From the NCBI GenBank assembly GCA_003141895.1, contig PLNT01000038.1, positions 93,714-130,282 of the forward strand: a stretch of 36,569 nucleotides of DNA, written 5' to 3'. Origin of the DNA: Bacteroidales bacterium. Its GTDB lineage: Bacteria > Bacteroidota > Bacteroidia > Bacteroidales > VadinHA17. Below, piece by piece: positions 7,726-15,847 of the stretch. The notes under the pieces are model-generated. The model searched no databases, had not been told where the DNA came from, and saw nothing but the letters and a program-made list of their open reading frames with translations. How positions within the stretch are numbered: position 1 is the first letter of the stretch; every line of letters begins with the position of its first letter. Both the position numbers and the translations under genes were made by a program.

Positions 7726-8268
7726 TCAATAAATCCCGGGAATAAGTTTTTTTGTATCCCTGGAATACCTGGAATAACTATCCCCGAATTCATTTTTAAG
7801 TAATTGTTCTTCAACTCTGATTCTGTAAATAATAGCTAAAAATTCAGGAACCACCAGAACAAGAAATGAGTAGAAACTGCTCATTATAGTTGAGAACCCG
7901 ATTACAACAAGTAGTATTCCAAGATAACTCGGATGCCTTATTCTTTTATAAACTCCGTCAGTTTTAAGTTTAGCTGCATTGTTAACAGCAACATCGACTG
8001 TGAAAGAGTTACCAAGCTGAAGGATTGCAACCCACCTGATAATTAATCCTGCGATAATAAACAGGATTCCGAACCCGGCCCAGAACTGATTCATCGGTTT
8101 TGATAGAATAAAACCACCGAAGAATCCGCATGTTATTACAAGCCAGAGAAAAATCAGTGAACCTTTGTCGTTTCGGGTCTTTACCTGGATTTCTTTTGAC
8201 CGTTTGACAAGCATCAACACTAGTTCCGAGAAAGCAAATGCTAAAGAAAAATAAACAATTAGTCTCAC
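7726..8268 (-). CDS. Isoprenylcysteine methyltransferase-like membrane protein
   Basis: A 180-residue membrane protein of the ICMT/PEMT-like methyltransferase superfamily. It has four or five hydrophobic helices and the conserved C-terminal block VYKRIRHPSYLGILLVVIG (about 110-128), followed by RVEEQLLKNEFGDSYSRY, the RHPxY and EE motifs used for S-adenosylmethionine binding. Bacterial members act on varied lipid or small substrates, mostly unknown. The start is GTG, 9 bp after the stop of the upstream hypothetical gene, implying cotranscription. Last gene of the 10511-7726 unit. Confidence 0.78.
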   Translation of the reverse strand: MRLIVYFSLAFAFSELVLMLVKRSKEIQVKTRNDKGSLIFLWLVITCGFFGGFILSKPMNQFWAGFGILFIIAGLIIRWVAILQLGNSFTVDVAVNNAAKLKTDGVYKRIRHPSYLGILLVVIGFSTIMSSFYSFLVLVVPEFLAIIYRIRVEEQLLKNEFGDSYSRYSRDTKKLIPGIY

Positions 8269-8277
8269 TTGGATAAG

Positions 8278-8730
8278 TTAAAGTTGTTTTTTTATCCCTA
8301 CTCTGACTGCCCATCCATATGATGTCCGAGTTGAAATTATCACATCTTTAACTTTACTATTAATAGGATTTAAAACTGTTTTTGAGTTTTTTCTGTCAAC
8401 TGAGATATTAAAATCCTTTATACCATCCTGATCATAATCAATTGAATCATTGATTAGTTCAGAGATGTTCCCCCTCCAGTCCAGCTGAACAAAACCATTG
8501 TTCCTTTCCTTAATAAAACCATTAAAAACGGGTTTCCTTATGTCAAGAGTGCATCTGTCGGTGACAATACGTTTAGCAATCTCTCCCCCTGAATATCTTG
8601 GGTTAAGTTTCATGAAGGGAAGTTTTGAAACTGAAACAGAGTAACTGTTCAATCCGGGGAACAATATGATTATCAAAATAAGACCAAAAAATGCCCAGCT
8701 GATCCCTGCAATTATTTTTATTTTTTTCAT
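8278..8730 (-). CDS. Membrane-anchored hypothetical protein
   Basis: A 150-residue protein I do not recognise. It has an N-terminal membrane helix at about residues 5-24 and a soluble, probably periplasmic remainder. At about 97-108, DYDQDGIKDFNI resembles a calcium-binding DxDxDG loop, as in dockerin or thrombospondin type-3 repeats. A single Cys (about residue 61) lies in VTDRCTLDI. It starts 13 bp after the iron-sulfur protein stop and is followed 9 bp later by the ICMT-like gene, so it is part of that operon. Confidence 0.6.
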   Translation of the reverse strand: MKKIKIIAGISWAFFGLILIIILFPGLNSYSVSVSKLPFMKLNPRYSGGEIAKRIVTDRCTLDIRKPVFNGFIKERNNGFVQLDWRGNISELINDSIDYDQDGIKDFNISVDRKNSKTVLNPINSKVKDVIISTRTSYGWAVRVGIKKQL

Positions 8731-8743
8731 TTTACATCTGAAT

Positions 8744-9895
8744 TTAGAAGATTAATTTTAATAAACCCTGGAATGATGCAATTATTGAACCTGCAGAAAA
8801 TATTGCCATAAAAAGAAATGAGACAAACAGAAACAGGTTCCGTGAAAAATTCTTCAATGTTCCTGCCGGAACGCCCTTGATTCCGTAATGGATTGCATTC
8901 TTTGAACATGCATCGACGCATTTTCCGCATTTACTGCAAAACATTGAAACTTTTCCTTCTTTAATATCATCGCGTGTCAATGCATACAATGGACATGTTT
9001 CAACACATTTAAAACATTCATTACATGCATTTTTGTCAATTTTAATCATGAATGGAGTTATCTTGTTCGAGAGGGTATTAATTGCACCTAATGGGCAAAG
9101 AAAGCTGCATTGCGTTCTCTTTTTCGTCATAATTGGCAACGCAATTACAAGGCCCCCAAACAGTGAAAGAAATATGCCTGCTTTTGTTGCAGATTCAACA
9201 GATGTAACCTGTTCAAATTCAGTCACTGCTTTAAAAGGGCAGATCCACGAACAATAAGTTGGCATCATCGATAACGCTGCAGTTAACATTACCATCATTA
9301 ATACTGCAAATGGCATCCATTTCCATAATCCATCAATGCGTTTTATTAAAGGTTTCTTTCCAAATCTTGAAAAACCATCATCCCAGCCTCCATAGAAACA
9401 ACCCCAACTACAGAAACCTCTGCCGAGAACGAGAGTAGCTACCAGCCATAAAACAATCATTGTCGAAATATTAGCAAACCCATTGAGGATGCTCCCCGGG
9501 AAAATGATTGATTTCGTAAATACTGCCGGTAGAATCATCATTGGAATAACAAGATGACAGAAAGGTATTTTACACTCCAGTATGTCAGCCTGTGAAAATG
9601 ACATTGAATTCCTTACTTCAAGCATATTATGAATCAACGTGTAAGAGAGAGACAGAGCGAAAATAATGAAAAGTACTGCCCTGTACCGGTCGGTTTTCCC
9701 GGTAAAATGCATAAGGAAGTAAAGAACATTTACAAGTAGAAATGCTGTAAGAACCGCAATCGCTGATGACGGATCTGAAAAATTCGGTCTGCCACCAGTA
9801 ATAAACAAAAATGTTATAAGAAACATGGGAAGAGTGTATAAAAGAGATTTCCCCAAAGATTTCCTTGTCCCTGCAATTTTTAAATCGTTAACCAT
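8744..9895 (-). CDS. NapH/NosR-like polytopic 4Fe-4S membrane protein
   Basis: A 383-residue membrane protein with about six to eight helices and two C-terminal ferredoxin clusters: C291-C294-C297-C301 and C320-C323-C326-C330, both CX2CX2CX3C. Additional cysteine pairs at the membrane are C162/C166 (FCSWGCFYGG), C215/C219 (CSWICP) and C263/C267 (CSFLCP), as in the NapH/NosR/RdxA group of quinol-linked electron carriers. A final hydrophobic helix closes the protein. It overlaps the stop of the upstream permease gene by 8 bp, indicating coupled translation. Role inferred: passing electrons between the quinone pool or cytoplasm and the neighbouring thiol-type permease. Confidence 0.8.
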   Translation of the reverse strand: MVNDLKIAGTRKSLGKSLLYTLPMFLITFLFITGGRPNFSDPSSAIAVLTAFLLVNVLYFLMHFTGKTDRYRAVLFIIFALSLSYTLIHNMLEVRNSMSFSQADILECKIPFCHLVIPMMILPAVFTKSIIFPGSILNGFANISTMIVLWLVATLVLGRGFCSWGCFYGGWDDGFSRFGKKPLIKRIDGLWKWMPFAVLMMVMLTAALSMMPTYCSWICPFKAVTEFEQVTSVESATKAGIFLSLFGGLVIALPIMTKKRTQCSFLCPLGAINTLSNKITPFMIKIDKNACNECFKCVETCPLYALTRDDIKEGKVSMFCSKCGKCVDACSKNAIHYGIKGVPAGTLKNFSRNLFLFVSFLFMAIFSAGSIIASFQGLLKLIF

Positions 9896-10511
9896 TAATT
9901 AATCCTCCTATTAAATTTGTTAAACCTTTTATCATGAAAATTACACCGGCTAGTCCTGTTGCCAGAATTCCTATAGTTGTTAATACCTCCTTCTTCCGTA
10001 TTTTACCGGCTAATGGTAGCGGGATAAACCAGATTGAGGAACCAATAAAAAATGCAAGGAATGCTATATAGCTGTGAACCAATGTTTTTTCTGCCGCACC
10101 CTTTGTAAGAATTAAAAATAATGCCGGACAAAATCCCAAACTGTTAACCAGGCCTAGTAAAATAGGTAACAGCTTATGGTTATTAACCGTTTTTACAATT
10201 TTCACCGGACAATCCCGGTTGCTGTTTTTACTTATGCTGTACCGCACAAGCATAATTGCAAAAACTATATAAAGAATACCGGGAACAATGTTTCGGACGA
10301 CCGGGTTGGAGAACAATGCCTGACCGAAATACCATGCTATTGTTGCCAGAAAAAAGTAGACTACAAACCGGGTCAGCAAAAAGAGTGAAAGGTCAATTGC
10401 AATTCTTCTGACACCGGCTGATCCGGCCATTAAATAAGGGAACATTACCATTCCGCATGTTGCCAGACATGCTGAACCACTGCTAAGACCAAGTATTAAT
10501 GAATCTGTCAT
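9888..10511 (-). CDS. CcdA/TauE/ArsG-like membrane protein
   Basis: A 207-residue protein with six predicted helices. The first helix has SGSACLATCGMVMFPYLMAG and the fourth segment LVNSLGFCPALFLILTKGA. The paired cysteines in two symmetry-related helices resemble CcdA/DsbD thiol-reductant transporters and the ArsG-type permeases of Bacteroidota; general annotation would be sulfite exporter TauE/SafE family. The frame also has a TTG one codon earlier, but the ATG at 10511 is preferred. It is first in a four-gene unit with the iron-sulfur protein. The region upstream carries a -7 element and four ordered repeats, probably bound by the LytTR protein. Confidence 0.7.
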   Translation of the reverse strand: MTDSLILGLSSGSACLATCGMVMFPYLMAGSAGVRRIAIDLSLFLLTRFVVYFFLATIAWYFGQALFSNPVVRNIVPGILYIVFAIMLVRYSISKNSNRDCPVKIVKTVNNHKLLPILLGLVNSLGFCPALFLILTKGAAEKTLVHSYIAFLAFFIGSSIWFIPLPLAGKIRKKEVLTTIGILATGLAGVIFMIKGLTNLIGGLING

Positions 10512-10524
10512 CAACTTTTTTCTG

Positions 10525-10560
10525 CAAATCTAAAAGCATAGTAATATTACTCCTAGTCAA
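10525..10560 (-). promoter_or_regulatory. Promoter-like elements before the CcdA/ArsG-like operon
   Basis: On the minus strand TAGATTTG (10532-10525) fits TAnnTTTG and TTG occurs at 10560-10558. The 25-nt spacing exceeds the usual 19-21, as in promoters that need an activator. The leader would be under 10 nt. Confidence 0.45.
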
Positions 10561-10640
10561 TTGTGGTCATCAGTCAAAAATGTGGTAAAATGTGAAGAAG
10601 ATGGGGTGAAATACCAGGATATGGGGTAAAGTGTTACATC
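10561..10640. promoter_or_regulatory. Four phased operator repeats, candidate LytTR sites
   Basis: Four related 9-mers start at 10561 (TTGTGGTCA), 10580 (ATGTGGTAA), 10601 (ATGGGGTGA) and 10621 (ATGGGGTAA), spaced 19, 21 and 20 bp, so all lie on the same helix face. On the minus strand the core is TTACCMCAT. LytTR regulators bind direct repeats two turns apart, and some sites begin ACC (BtsR type). The nearest copy is about 40 bp upstream of the predicted transcription start. Confidence 0.6.
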
Positions 10641-10672
10641 ATTTCCGGAAATTCAATTAATGAATTCAGGTT

Positions 10673-11497
10673 TCATCTGAATTTACCAGAGACTTCAGCA
10701 GCTTTTGATCGGGAAACAGGAATTTCAAAACCATGAGGTTTCAATTTAATTTTCAGATTCTGAATATTCCCGCTTAAATGATCGGCATATGCAGTATTAA
10801 CTATATAACATTTATGGCATCTGATAAAGGAAGTATTTTTTACAAGCTCATCTTCTGCAGCACGAAGGGTGCCCCGAAGATGAATCTTGCTTATTGCATC
10901 TCCCTTAATTGTAACAACTGTTATATAATTATCATTGGAACAAAGGTATACTATGTTTTTCGGATTTAATTTGCATTCGTTTTTTGGATTGCCTCCCCTT
11001 ATTATGACTTCATTTTCCCATAAAATGTCATCGGGAGAGATTGATGCTTTTTTCAGGGCAGTTCTGTAGATCCTGTTAAATGAAATAATATAGCCTATTG
11101 AAACCGGTAAAATCCCAACTAAAATAGCTGTCCAAATCGCATAAAGAAAATATTTAAAAAAAAACAGCTGATGAAATATAATATTGACATAGAAGTAGTT
11201 AGCGGCACCTATACTTGAAGCAATAAGCAACCCCCAAAAAATACTTTTCCCGAAGGTCCATTTATCACTAATAACAAGAGGTTCGAAAATAAATTTGAAA
11301 ATGGAAAGAACGAACATTGTCACTAAACCGAAACCCAGATTGACGAACAGTTGTGTTTCAGTTTTCAGTTGAGCAAGCCCGAAAGGTTTAAAAAGAAACA
11401 GGAAAAGGAAAATGAAGAGCCCGAAAATCAGGACAAAAAATATCTTCTCATTTGAAGTTTCTATTCGGCCGTATGGTTTTCTGAAAGGGTTTATCAT
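10673..11497 (-). CDS. Membrane-bound LytTR transcription regulator
   Basis: A 274-residue protein with four hydrophobic helices (about 22-40, 50-70, 85-108 and 117-140) and a C-terminal LytTR DNA-binding domain at about 170-274, recognisable from VYLCSNDNYITVVT, LRAAEDELVKNTSFIRCHKC and YIVNTAYADHL. There is no kinase, receiver or other sensor domain, so sensing must be by the membrane part or a partner. Bacteroidota have many such one-component proteins with unknown signals. It lies upstream of the permease/iron-sulfur operon in the same direction, with the repeats at 10561-10640 between. Confidence 0.85.
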   Translation of the reverse strand: MINPFRKPYGRIETSNEKIFFVLIFGLFIFLFLFLFKPFGLAQLKTETQLFVNLGFGLVTMFVLSIFKFIFEPLVISDKWTFGKSIFWGLLIASSIGAANYFYVNIIFHQLFFFKYFLYAIWTAILVGILPVSIGYIISFNRIYRTALKKASISPDDILWENEVIIRGGNPKNECKLNPKNIVYLCSNDNYITVVTIKGDAISKIHLRGTLRAAEDELVKNTSFIRCHKCYIVNTAYADHLSGNIQNLKIKLKPHGFEIPVSRSKAAEVSGKFR

Positions 11498-11514
11498 TAC
11501 AAATATCTTGCTGA

Positions 11515-11522
11515 CAAATCTA
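11515..11522 (-). promoter_or_regulatory. -7 element upstream of the LytTR gene
   Basis: TAGATTTG on the minus strand, 17 nt before the ATG, identical to the element before the downstream operon. No TTG at the usual distance. Confidence 0.45.
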
Positions 11523-11562
11523 TATAATATTTGTAAAAGAAATAAGCATTTTTTATTTTAGT

Positions 11563-11641
11563 TACCCCCTTCCCAACCTTCCCCCACGGGGGAAGGAGTT
11601 GGAATAATCATTTCCCCTTTGGGGGAAATAAGAAAGGGGGT
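11563..11641. repeat. Nested CCCC/GGGG hairpins
   Basis: An outer pair, ACCCCCTT (11564-11571) and AAGGGGGT (11634-11641), encloses two hairpins: CCTTCCCCC/GGGGGAAGG and TTTCCCC/GGGGGAAA. It sits downstream of the FAD oxidoreductase gene, upstream of the LytTR gene. Similar elements occur at 19337-19427 and 22463-22552. Confidence 0.6.
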
Positions 11642-11681
11642 AAATTTTTTGTGAGTGGAAATTTTGAGGACAAAATTACCT

Positions 11682-13244
11682 TCAAGACTTCGTTATCTCT
11701 TTTGCTATAGCTTCGGCGGCCCTCATACCATCAACTGCAGATGAAACTATACCTCCGGCATAGCCAGAACCTTCTCCGCATGGGTATAGACCTGAAATTC
11801 TTATATGATGAAGCTTTTCAGGATCCCTGGGAATCCTTACTGGTGAAGATGTTCTTGATTCCACACCTAAAACAACTGCCTCATTTGTAAGATAACCATG
11901 CATTGACTGACCAAATAGTCTGAAACCATCGCGGAGTCTTCTTCCTATCCCTTTTGGCAGCCAATTATGAAGTGGAGAGGATGTCACTCCGGGGAAATAT
12001 GAAACTTTTGGTAGAGAATCTGAACTGTTCCCTGCAACAAAATCAGCAAGACGTTGAGCAGGAGCTCTTTGGGTATGTCCCCCGTTTTTCCATGCTTCAC
12101 GCTCAAGTTCCTTTTGGAATTCAATTCCTGCCATTGCACCAGAAGCACTATATTTAGTCAGATCCTCAGGTTTTATTTCAACAACTATTCCTGAATTAGC
12201 ATAAGGAGAATTTCTACCTGACGGTGACATTCCGTTTACAACCACTTCTTCCTGGGCAGTGGCAGAAGGCACAATAAATCCACCCGGACACATGCAAAAA
12301 GAATAAACTCCTCTGCCATCAATCTGTTTTGCAAGATTATATGAAGATGCAGGCAGAAATTCGCCCCGTGAATTACCATGATACTGAATTTTATCAATCA
12401 GGTCCTGGGGATGTTCGACCCTCACTCCCATTGCGAATTGCTTCATTTCCAGCTCTATGCCTCTAATATTGCATATATCATAGATATCCCTCGCAGAATG
12501 TCCGGTGGCGAGAATTACATAAGGACATTTATATTTTTCATTATCAGATGTAACAATTCCCTGTATTGTATCGCCTTCAATCAGGAAATCTGTTACCTTC
12601 TTTTCAAGCATGAACAGACCACCTGCATCGAGAATCGATTTCCTGATTGCGGAAATAATACCAGGAAGTTTATCGGTTCCTAAATGGGGATGCGCTTCAA
12701 ACATAACATTATGATTAGCACCGTGAAGACAAAGCAATTCAAGAACCCTGGTGTTATCGCCCCTTTTCTTTGATCTGGTATACAGTTTCCCGTCAGAATA
12801 AGTGCCTGCACCACCTTCTCCGAAGCAATAATTACTATCCGGATCAACAATCTGTTCCCTGCTTATTTTTGCAATATCAATTTTTCGTGATGAAACATCC
12901 CTGCCTCTTTCAAATATTACAGGACGCAATCCCATTTCAATTAATCTCAGTGCGGCGAAGAGACCAGCAGGCCCTGCTCCAACAATCACTACTTCTTTCT
13001 TATTGGTAACATTGACAGGAATAAATGGAGTGATGCCCGGGATTGATGAATCTTTGTCGGAGAACACTTCAACAGTCAGGTTAATGCGGATGTTTTTTTT
13101 CCTGGCATCAACTGATCGCTTAAGTACCCTTATGGCCGAAACAGCTGCCAGATCTATCCCCGACAGCGATGCTGCGATTTTTTTAATTGCGGCATCGTCA
13201 GCTAAGGAAGCCGGACTTAGATTAATCTGAACCTGTTTACCCAT
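11682..13244 (-). CDS. NAD(P)/FAD-dependent oxidoreductase
   Basis: A 520-residue flavoprotein of the large uncharacterised FAD-dependent dehydrogenase family (COG2509-like). An N-terminal domain of about 85 residues precedes the Rossmann motif VVIVGAGPAGLFAALRL (about 85-101) and FERG, then CFGEGGAGTYSDGKLYTR (about 139-156). LATGHSARDIYD (about 245-256) marks the second nucleotide site, and the end YPCGEGSGYAGGIVSSAVDG is the FAD-binding closing motif. Members are proposed to reduce polyunsaturated or quinone-like substrates but remain uncharacterised. It starts 2 bp after the porT stop. Confidence 0.85.
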   Translation of the reverse strand: MGKQVQINLSPASLADDAAIKKIAASLSGIDLAAVSAIRVLKRSVDARKKNIRINLTVEVFSDKDSSIPGITPFIPVNVTNKKEVVIVGAGPAGLFAALRLIEMGLRPVIFERGRDVSSRKIDIAKISREQIVDPDSNYCFGEGGAGTYSDGKLYTRSKKRGDNTRVLELLCLHGANHNVMFEAHPHLGTDKLPGIISAIRKSILDAGGLFMLEKKVTDFLIEGDTIQGIVTSDNEKYKCPYVILATGHSARDIYDICNIRGIELEMKQFAMGVRVEHPQDLIDKIQYHGNSRGEFLPASSYNLAKQIDGRGVYSFCMCPGGFIVPSATAQEEVVVNGMSPSGRNSPYANSGIVVEIKPEDLTKYSASGAMAGIEFQKELEREAWKNGGHTQRAPAQRLADFVAGNSSDSLPKVSYFPGVTSSPLHNWLPKGIGRRLRDGFRLFGQSMHGYLTNEAVVLGVESRTSSPVRIPRDPEKLHHIRISGLYPCGEGSGYAGGIVSSAVDGMRAAEAIAKEITKS

Positions 13245-13246
13245 AA

Positions 13247-13963
13247 TTATTCAAAATGAAATGCGAGAACCCAAATTTGTGATTTGAGCTTTTCAATCGC
13301 ATTAAAGTATTGTGGATGACCAGGCGCTGCTTCTTCAACAAGAACGTTACCAATTCCCTGCGACATCTTAATCTCAACTGAAAGTTTAAAGTATGTCAGG
13401 TAAAAATCCATACCTGCACCAAATTCATAATACAAATCGGGTCGTTTGATCCTTATATAAATTGGTTTTGAATCATCAAATTCTTTCTTCCCTGCAAGAT
13501 CATATCTGAAATTCAACCCTCCGATCACATAAGGTCTCACATTATTTAGTCTGTCGCCCTTGAATTTTAGAAGAAGAGGGAATTCAAGAAATGAAGATTC
13601 AAGTTTTTGCTGTTCATTCACGAGTACCTTGTTCTTATAAAACCTGATAACTCTCTGACCAAAAGACACTCCGGGAAGAAATCTGATATCAAGATAATCG
13701 GCTGGCCGAAAATCAGTAACAATCTGAATATTAATACCAGGGTTTAGTATGCTTACTTTGGGAGTCAGAGAATCCTGCTGATAATATTTTTGTGAAGGTG
13801 TTATATTGAAGTCCATCGTATTGAAGCCCAGGCTGAATCCAAAATGGATTAGTTTCTCATCATACCAGGATTCGTTCTTAGGCTTTTGCTTCTGTCCCGA
13901 TAAAATAAGATTATTCAGAAGAGAAATGATGAATAAAAATATAAAAGCTGCTTTCCGGTTCAC
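13247..13963 (-). CDS. porT: Type IX secretion outer-membrane protein PorT
   Basis: A 238-residue protein with a signal peptide (about 1-23), followed by an outer-membrane barrel of the PorT/SprT family. Features are LIHFGFSLGFNTMDFNI, FLPGVSFGQRVI, FLEFPLLLKFKGDRLNNVRP, RPDLYYEFGAGMDFYLTYFK and a C-terminal aromatic strand. PorT is needed for type IX secretion. It lies directly after menG, the order known for sprT in Flavobacterium, which strengthens the call. The start is GTG; no ATG precedes the signal peptide. The organism therefore probably has T9SS, although no other T9SS gene is in the window. Confidence 0.85.
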   Translation of the reverse strand: MNRKAAFIFLFIISLLNNLILSGQKQKPKNESWYDEKLIHFGFSLGFNTMDFNITPSQKYYQQDSLTPKVSILNPGINIQIVTDFRPADYLDIRFLPGVSFGQRVIRFYKNKVLVNEQQKLESSFLEFPLLLKFKGDRLNNVRPYVIGGLNFRYDLAGKKEFDDSKPIYIRIKRPDLYYEFGAGMDFYLTYFKLSVEIKMSQGIGNVLVEEAAPGHPQYFNAIEKLKSQIWVLAFHFE

Positions 13964-14019
13964 TTTTCCCTGAAATTAAATATTTATTTATTCAACATAT
14001 AAACTCGTTTGAATTGCAA

Positions 14020-14754
14020 TTATTGCTTCTGAAATTTGAAGCCAGTATAAATACTTGCTATTCCTCCGGTAAGTTTAACCTGTTTCTGGTCCGAAAAACC
14101 TGCCTGAACTAGCAATTTAAGAAATTCTTCGTTGTCAGGAAACCTCATAACTGAATCAGGCAAATAACTATAGGCAGTTTTATCTTTGGAAAAAAGTCTC
14201 CCAAAAACCGGGAGTATGTTTTTGAAATAAAAGTTATAAAGAGGCTTAAATGGAAAACGCTTGGGTTTAGAGAATTCCAGTACCATTATCATTCCACCTG
14301 TTCGGATAACCCTATTCATCTCTTTGAGACCCTTGAGTGGATCAGAAAAATTTCTGACACCAAAAGCTACCATGGCAACATCAAAAAAGTCATCATTAAA
14401 TGGAATGTTTTCCGAATCACCACTTATAAGATCAATCTTTCCCCCTAATCCCTTTCCTGCAATTTTCTCCCTTCCGATTTCCAGCATTTTATTCGAAATA
14501 TCAATCCCCGAGATTCTCGATGGTTTAAGCTTCATGGCTGCTATCGCCAGATCGCCAGTTCCGGTCGCGACATCAAGAATCGACGGGGATATGAATGACC
14601 TGGAAATGATTTTAATTGCCCGGCGTCTCCATATCCTGTCAAAATTAAAAGAAAGAAAATGATTAAGAAAATCATATCGCCAGGCTATTGAATCAAACAT
14701 TGATTCTACAGAAGCTTTTTTATCTTCCTTAAGTTTCTGAGGCTGGTCTACCAT
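14020..14754 (-). CDS. menG: Demethylmenaquinone methyltransferase
   Basis: A 244-residue UbiE/MenG-type class I methyltransferase that makes menaquinone. Motifs are KASVESMFDSIAWRYDFLNH, the SAM-binding LDVATGTGDLAI, GIDISNKML, AFGVRNFSDPLKGLKEMNRV and VLEFSKP, with the C-terminal GGIASIYTGFK. The frame is open to an ATG at 14790, but the added 12 residues are not family-like and a TATCTTTG -7 element (14776-14769) lies inside that extension, so the ATG at 14754 is preferred. Bacteroidota use menaquinone, so MenG rather than UbiE is meant. It is followed by porT. Confidence 0.92.
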   Translation of the reverse strand: MVDQPQKLKEDKKASVESMFDSIAWRYDFLNHFLSFNFDRIWRRRAIKIISRSFISPSILDVATGTGDLAIAAMKLKPSRISGIDISNKMLEIGREKIAGKGLGGKIDLISGDSENIPFNDDFFDVAMVAFGVRNFSDPLKGLKEMNRVIRTGGMIMVLEFSKPKRFPFKPLYNFYFKNILPVFGRLFSKDKTAYSYLPDSVMRFPDNEEFLKLLVQAGFSDQKQVKLTGGIASIYTGFKFQKQ

Positions 14755-14768
14755 TTCAAAATAAAATT

Positions 14769-14776
14769 CAAAGATA
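14769..14776 (-). promoter_or_regulatory. -7 element of menG-porT
   Basis: TATCTTTG on the minus strand, 14 nt before the preferred menG ATG. It supports the shorter start. No TTG at the expected distance. Confidence 0.4.
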
Positions 14777-14813
14777 GGGATTTTTGGCATAAAAGTTTGG
14801 GGAAGAGATTGGG

Positions 14814-14972
14814 GATTGCTTCGTCCGGCCGTGCCGGCCTCGCAATGACACTACAAGTGATATAGTTTGAGGATGATAGCGGGGGTTGCTTCGGCCAGCT
14901 GCGCCGGCCTCGCAATGACACTACAAGTGAGATGGTTTCAGTCATTGCGAGGAGTGAAGCTGCGAAGCAATC
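14814..14972. repeat. Array of three dispersed hairpin repeats
   Basis: Two direct copies of 36 bp, 14814-14849 and 14884-14919, are exactly 70 bp apart, each starting G(A/G)TTGCTTCG and ending CTCGCAATGAC. Both are followed by ACTACAAGTGA, so flanking sequence was duplicated too. A third, inverted copy is at 14941-14972. Related single copies are at 5293-5415 and 17726-17756. The rest of 14755-15079, about 100 bp before the SDR gene, shows no gene. Confidence 0.75.
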
Positions 14973-15079
14973 TCCAGGAACGGTTAGTGTACCGGGATGG
15001 TTGTCCTTTGTGGTTAAAAAATTCCAAAGGATGGATTGAATTAATTTCTAATTTTACGTGTACAAAAAAATCTGTAACA

Positions 15080-15847
15080 ATGAACAAAACTATTATGATC
15101 ACCGGTGCAACTTCCGGATTCGGAAAGGCAATTGCTTTAATATTCGCAAAGCATGGGTATAATATTATTATTACCGGCAGAAGGAAGGAAAGGCTTGATG
15201 CTTTAGAAAAAGAATTACTTGGGTATGGTAAAATATCTGTTTTATCACTGAATTTTGATGTAAGGAATCAGAATAAAGTAGCATCTGTGATCGAAGCAAT
15301 ACCTGATGAATGGAGAGCTATCGATATATTGGTTAATAATGCAGGTCTCGCAGCAGGTATGGGACATATCGATACAGGACTGATTGATGACTGGGATAGA
15401 ATGATTGATACAAACGTAAAAGGCCTCCTTTATGTCACAAGGGCTGTAGCTCCCCTCATGGTTGCAAGAAACTGCGGTCACATTTTCAATATTGGTTCGA
15501 TTGCAGGAAAAGAAATCTATGAGAATGGGAATGTTTACTGTGCGTCAAAGTCAGCAGTTGATTCTCTATCGAAAGCAATGAGGATCGATCTTCTTAAAAA
15601 TAATATAAAAGTAACACACATAGCTCCCGGTATGGCTGAAACCGAGTTCTCACTTGTACGTTTTAAAGGTGATAAAGATAAAGCCGGTGCCGTATATAAA
15701 GGGTTTGAGCCTCTTGTTGCAGATGATATCGCAAACATTGTTTATTACTGTGCAACATTACCAACCCATGTCTGTATTAATGATCTGGTTGTTACACCTG
15801 TTCAGCAGGCAAGTGCGTATTATAGCAACAGATTCATAAATCCCTGA
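15080..15847 (+). CDS. Short-chain dehydrogenase/reductase, YdfG-like
   Basis: A 255-residue classical SDR. The cofactor motif is TGATSGFGKAIA (residues 8-19) and TGRRKERLDALEKEL follows, the Arg pair suggesting NADP. NNAGLAAGMG (about 87-96), Ser in IFNIGSIAGKE, and the catalytic YCASKSAVD are all present. The C-terminus (INDLVVTPVQQASAYYSNRF) resembles the YdfG group of NADP-dependent 3-hydroxy acid dehydrogenases. The frame extends to 14867, but that stretch is hairpin repeat, so the ATG at 15080 is used. The last 28 bp overlap the convergent nitroreductase gene. Confidence 0.9.
   Translation: MNKTIMITGATSGFGKAIALIFAKHGYNIIITGRRKERLDALEKELLGYGKISVLSLNFDVRNQNKVASVIEAIPDEWRAIDILVNNAGLAAGMGHIDTGLIDDWDRMIDTNVKGLLYVTRAVAPLMVARNCGHIFNIGSIAGKEIYENGNVYCASKSAVDSLSKAMRIDLLKNNIKVTHIAPGMAETEFSLVRFKGDKDKAGAVYKGFEPLVADDIANIVYYCATLPTHVCINDLVVTPVQQASAYYSNRFINP

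Noticed and set aside
14814-14972. Possible CRISPR array
   Set aside because: Only three units, one inverted, with the spacer start conserved between copies and no cas genes; it is a dispersed hairpin repeat.
14867-15079. N-terminal extension of the SDR gene
   Set aside because: The stretch is translated hairpin repeat; the Rossmann fold starts at the ATG at 15080.
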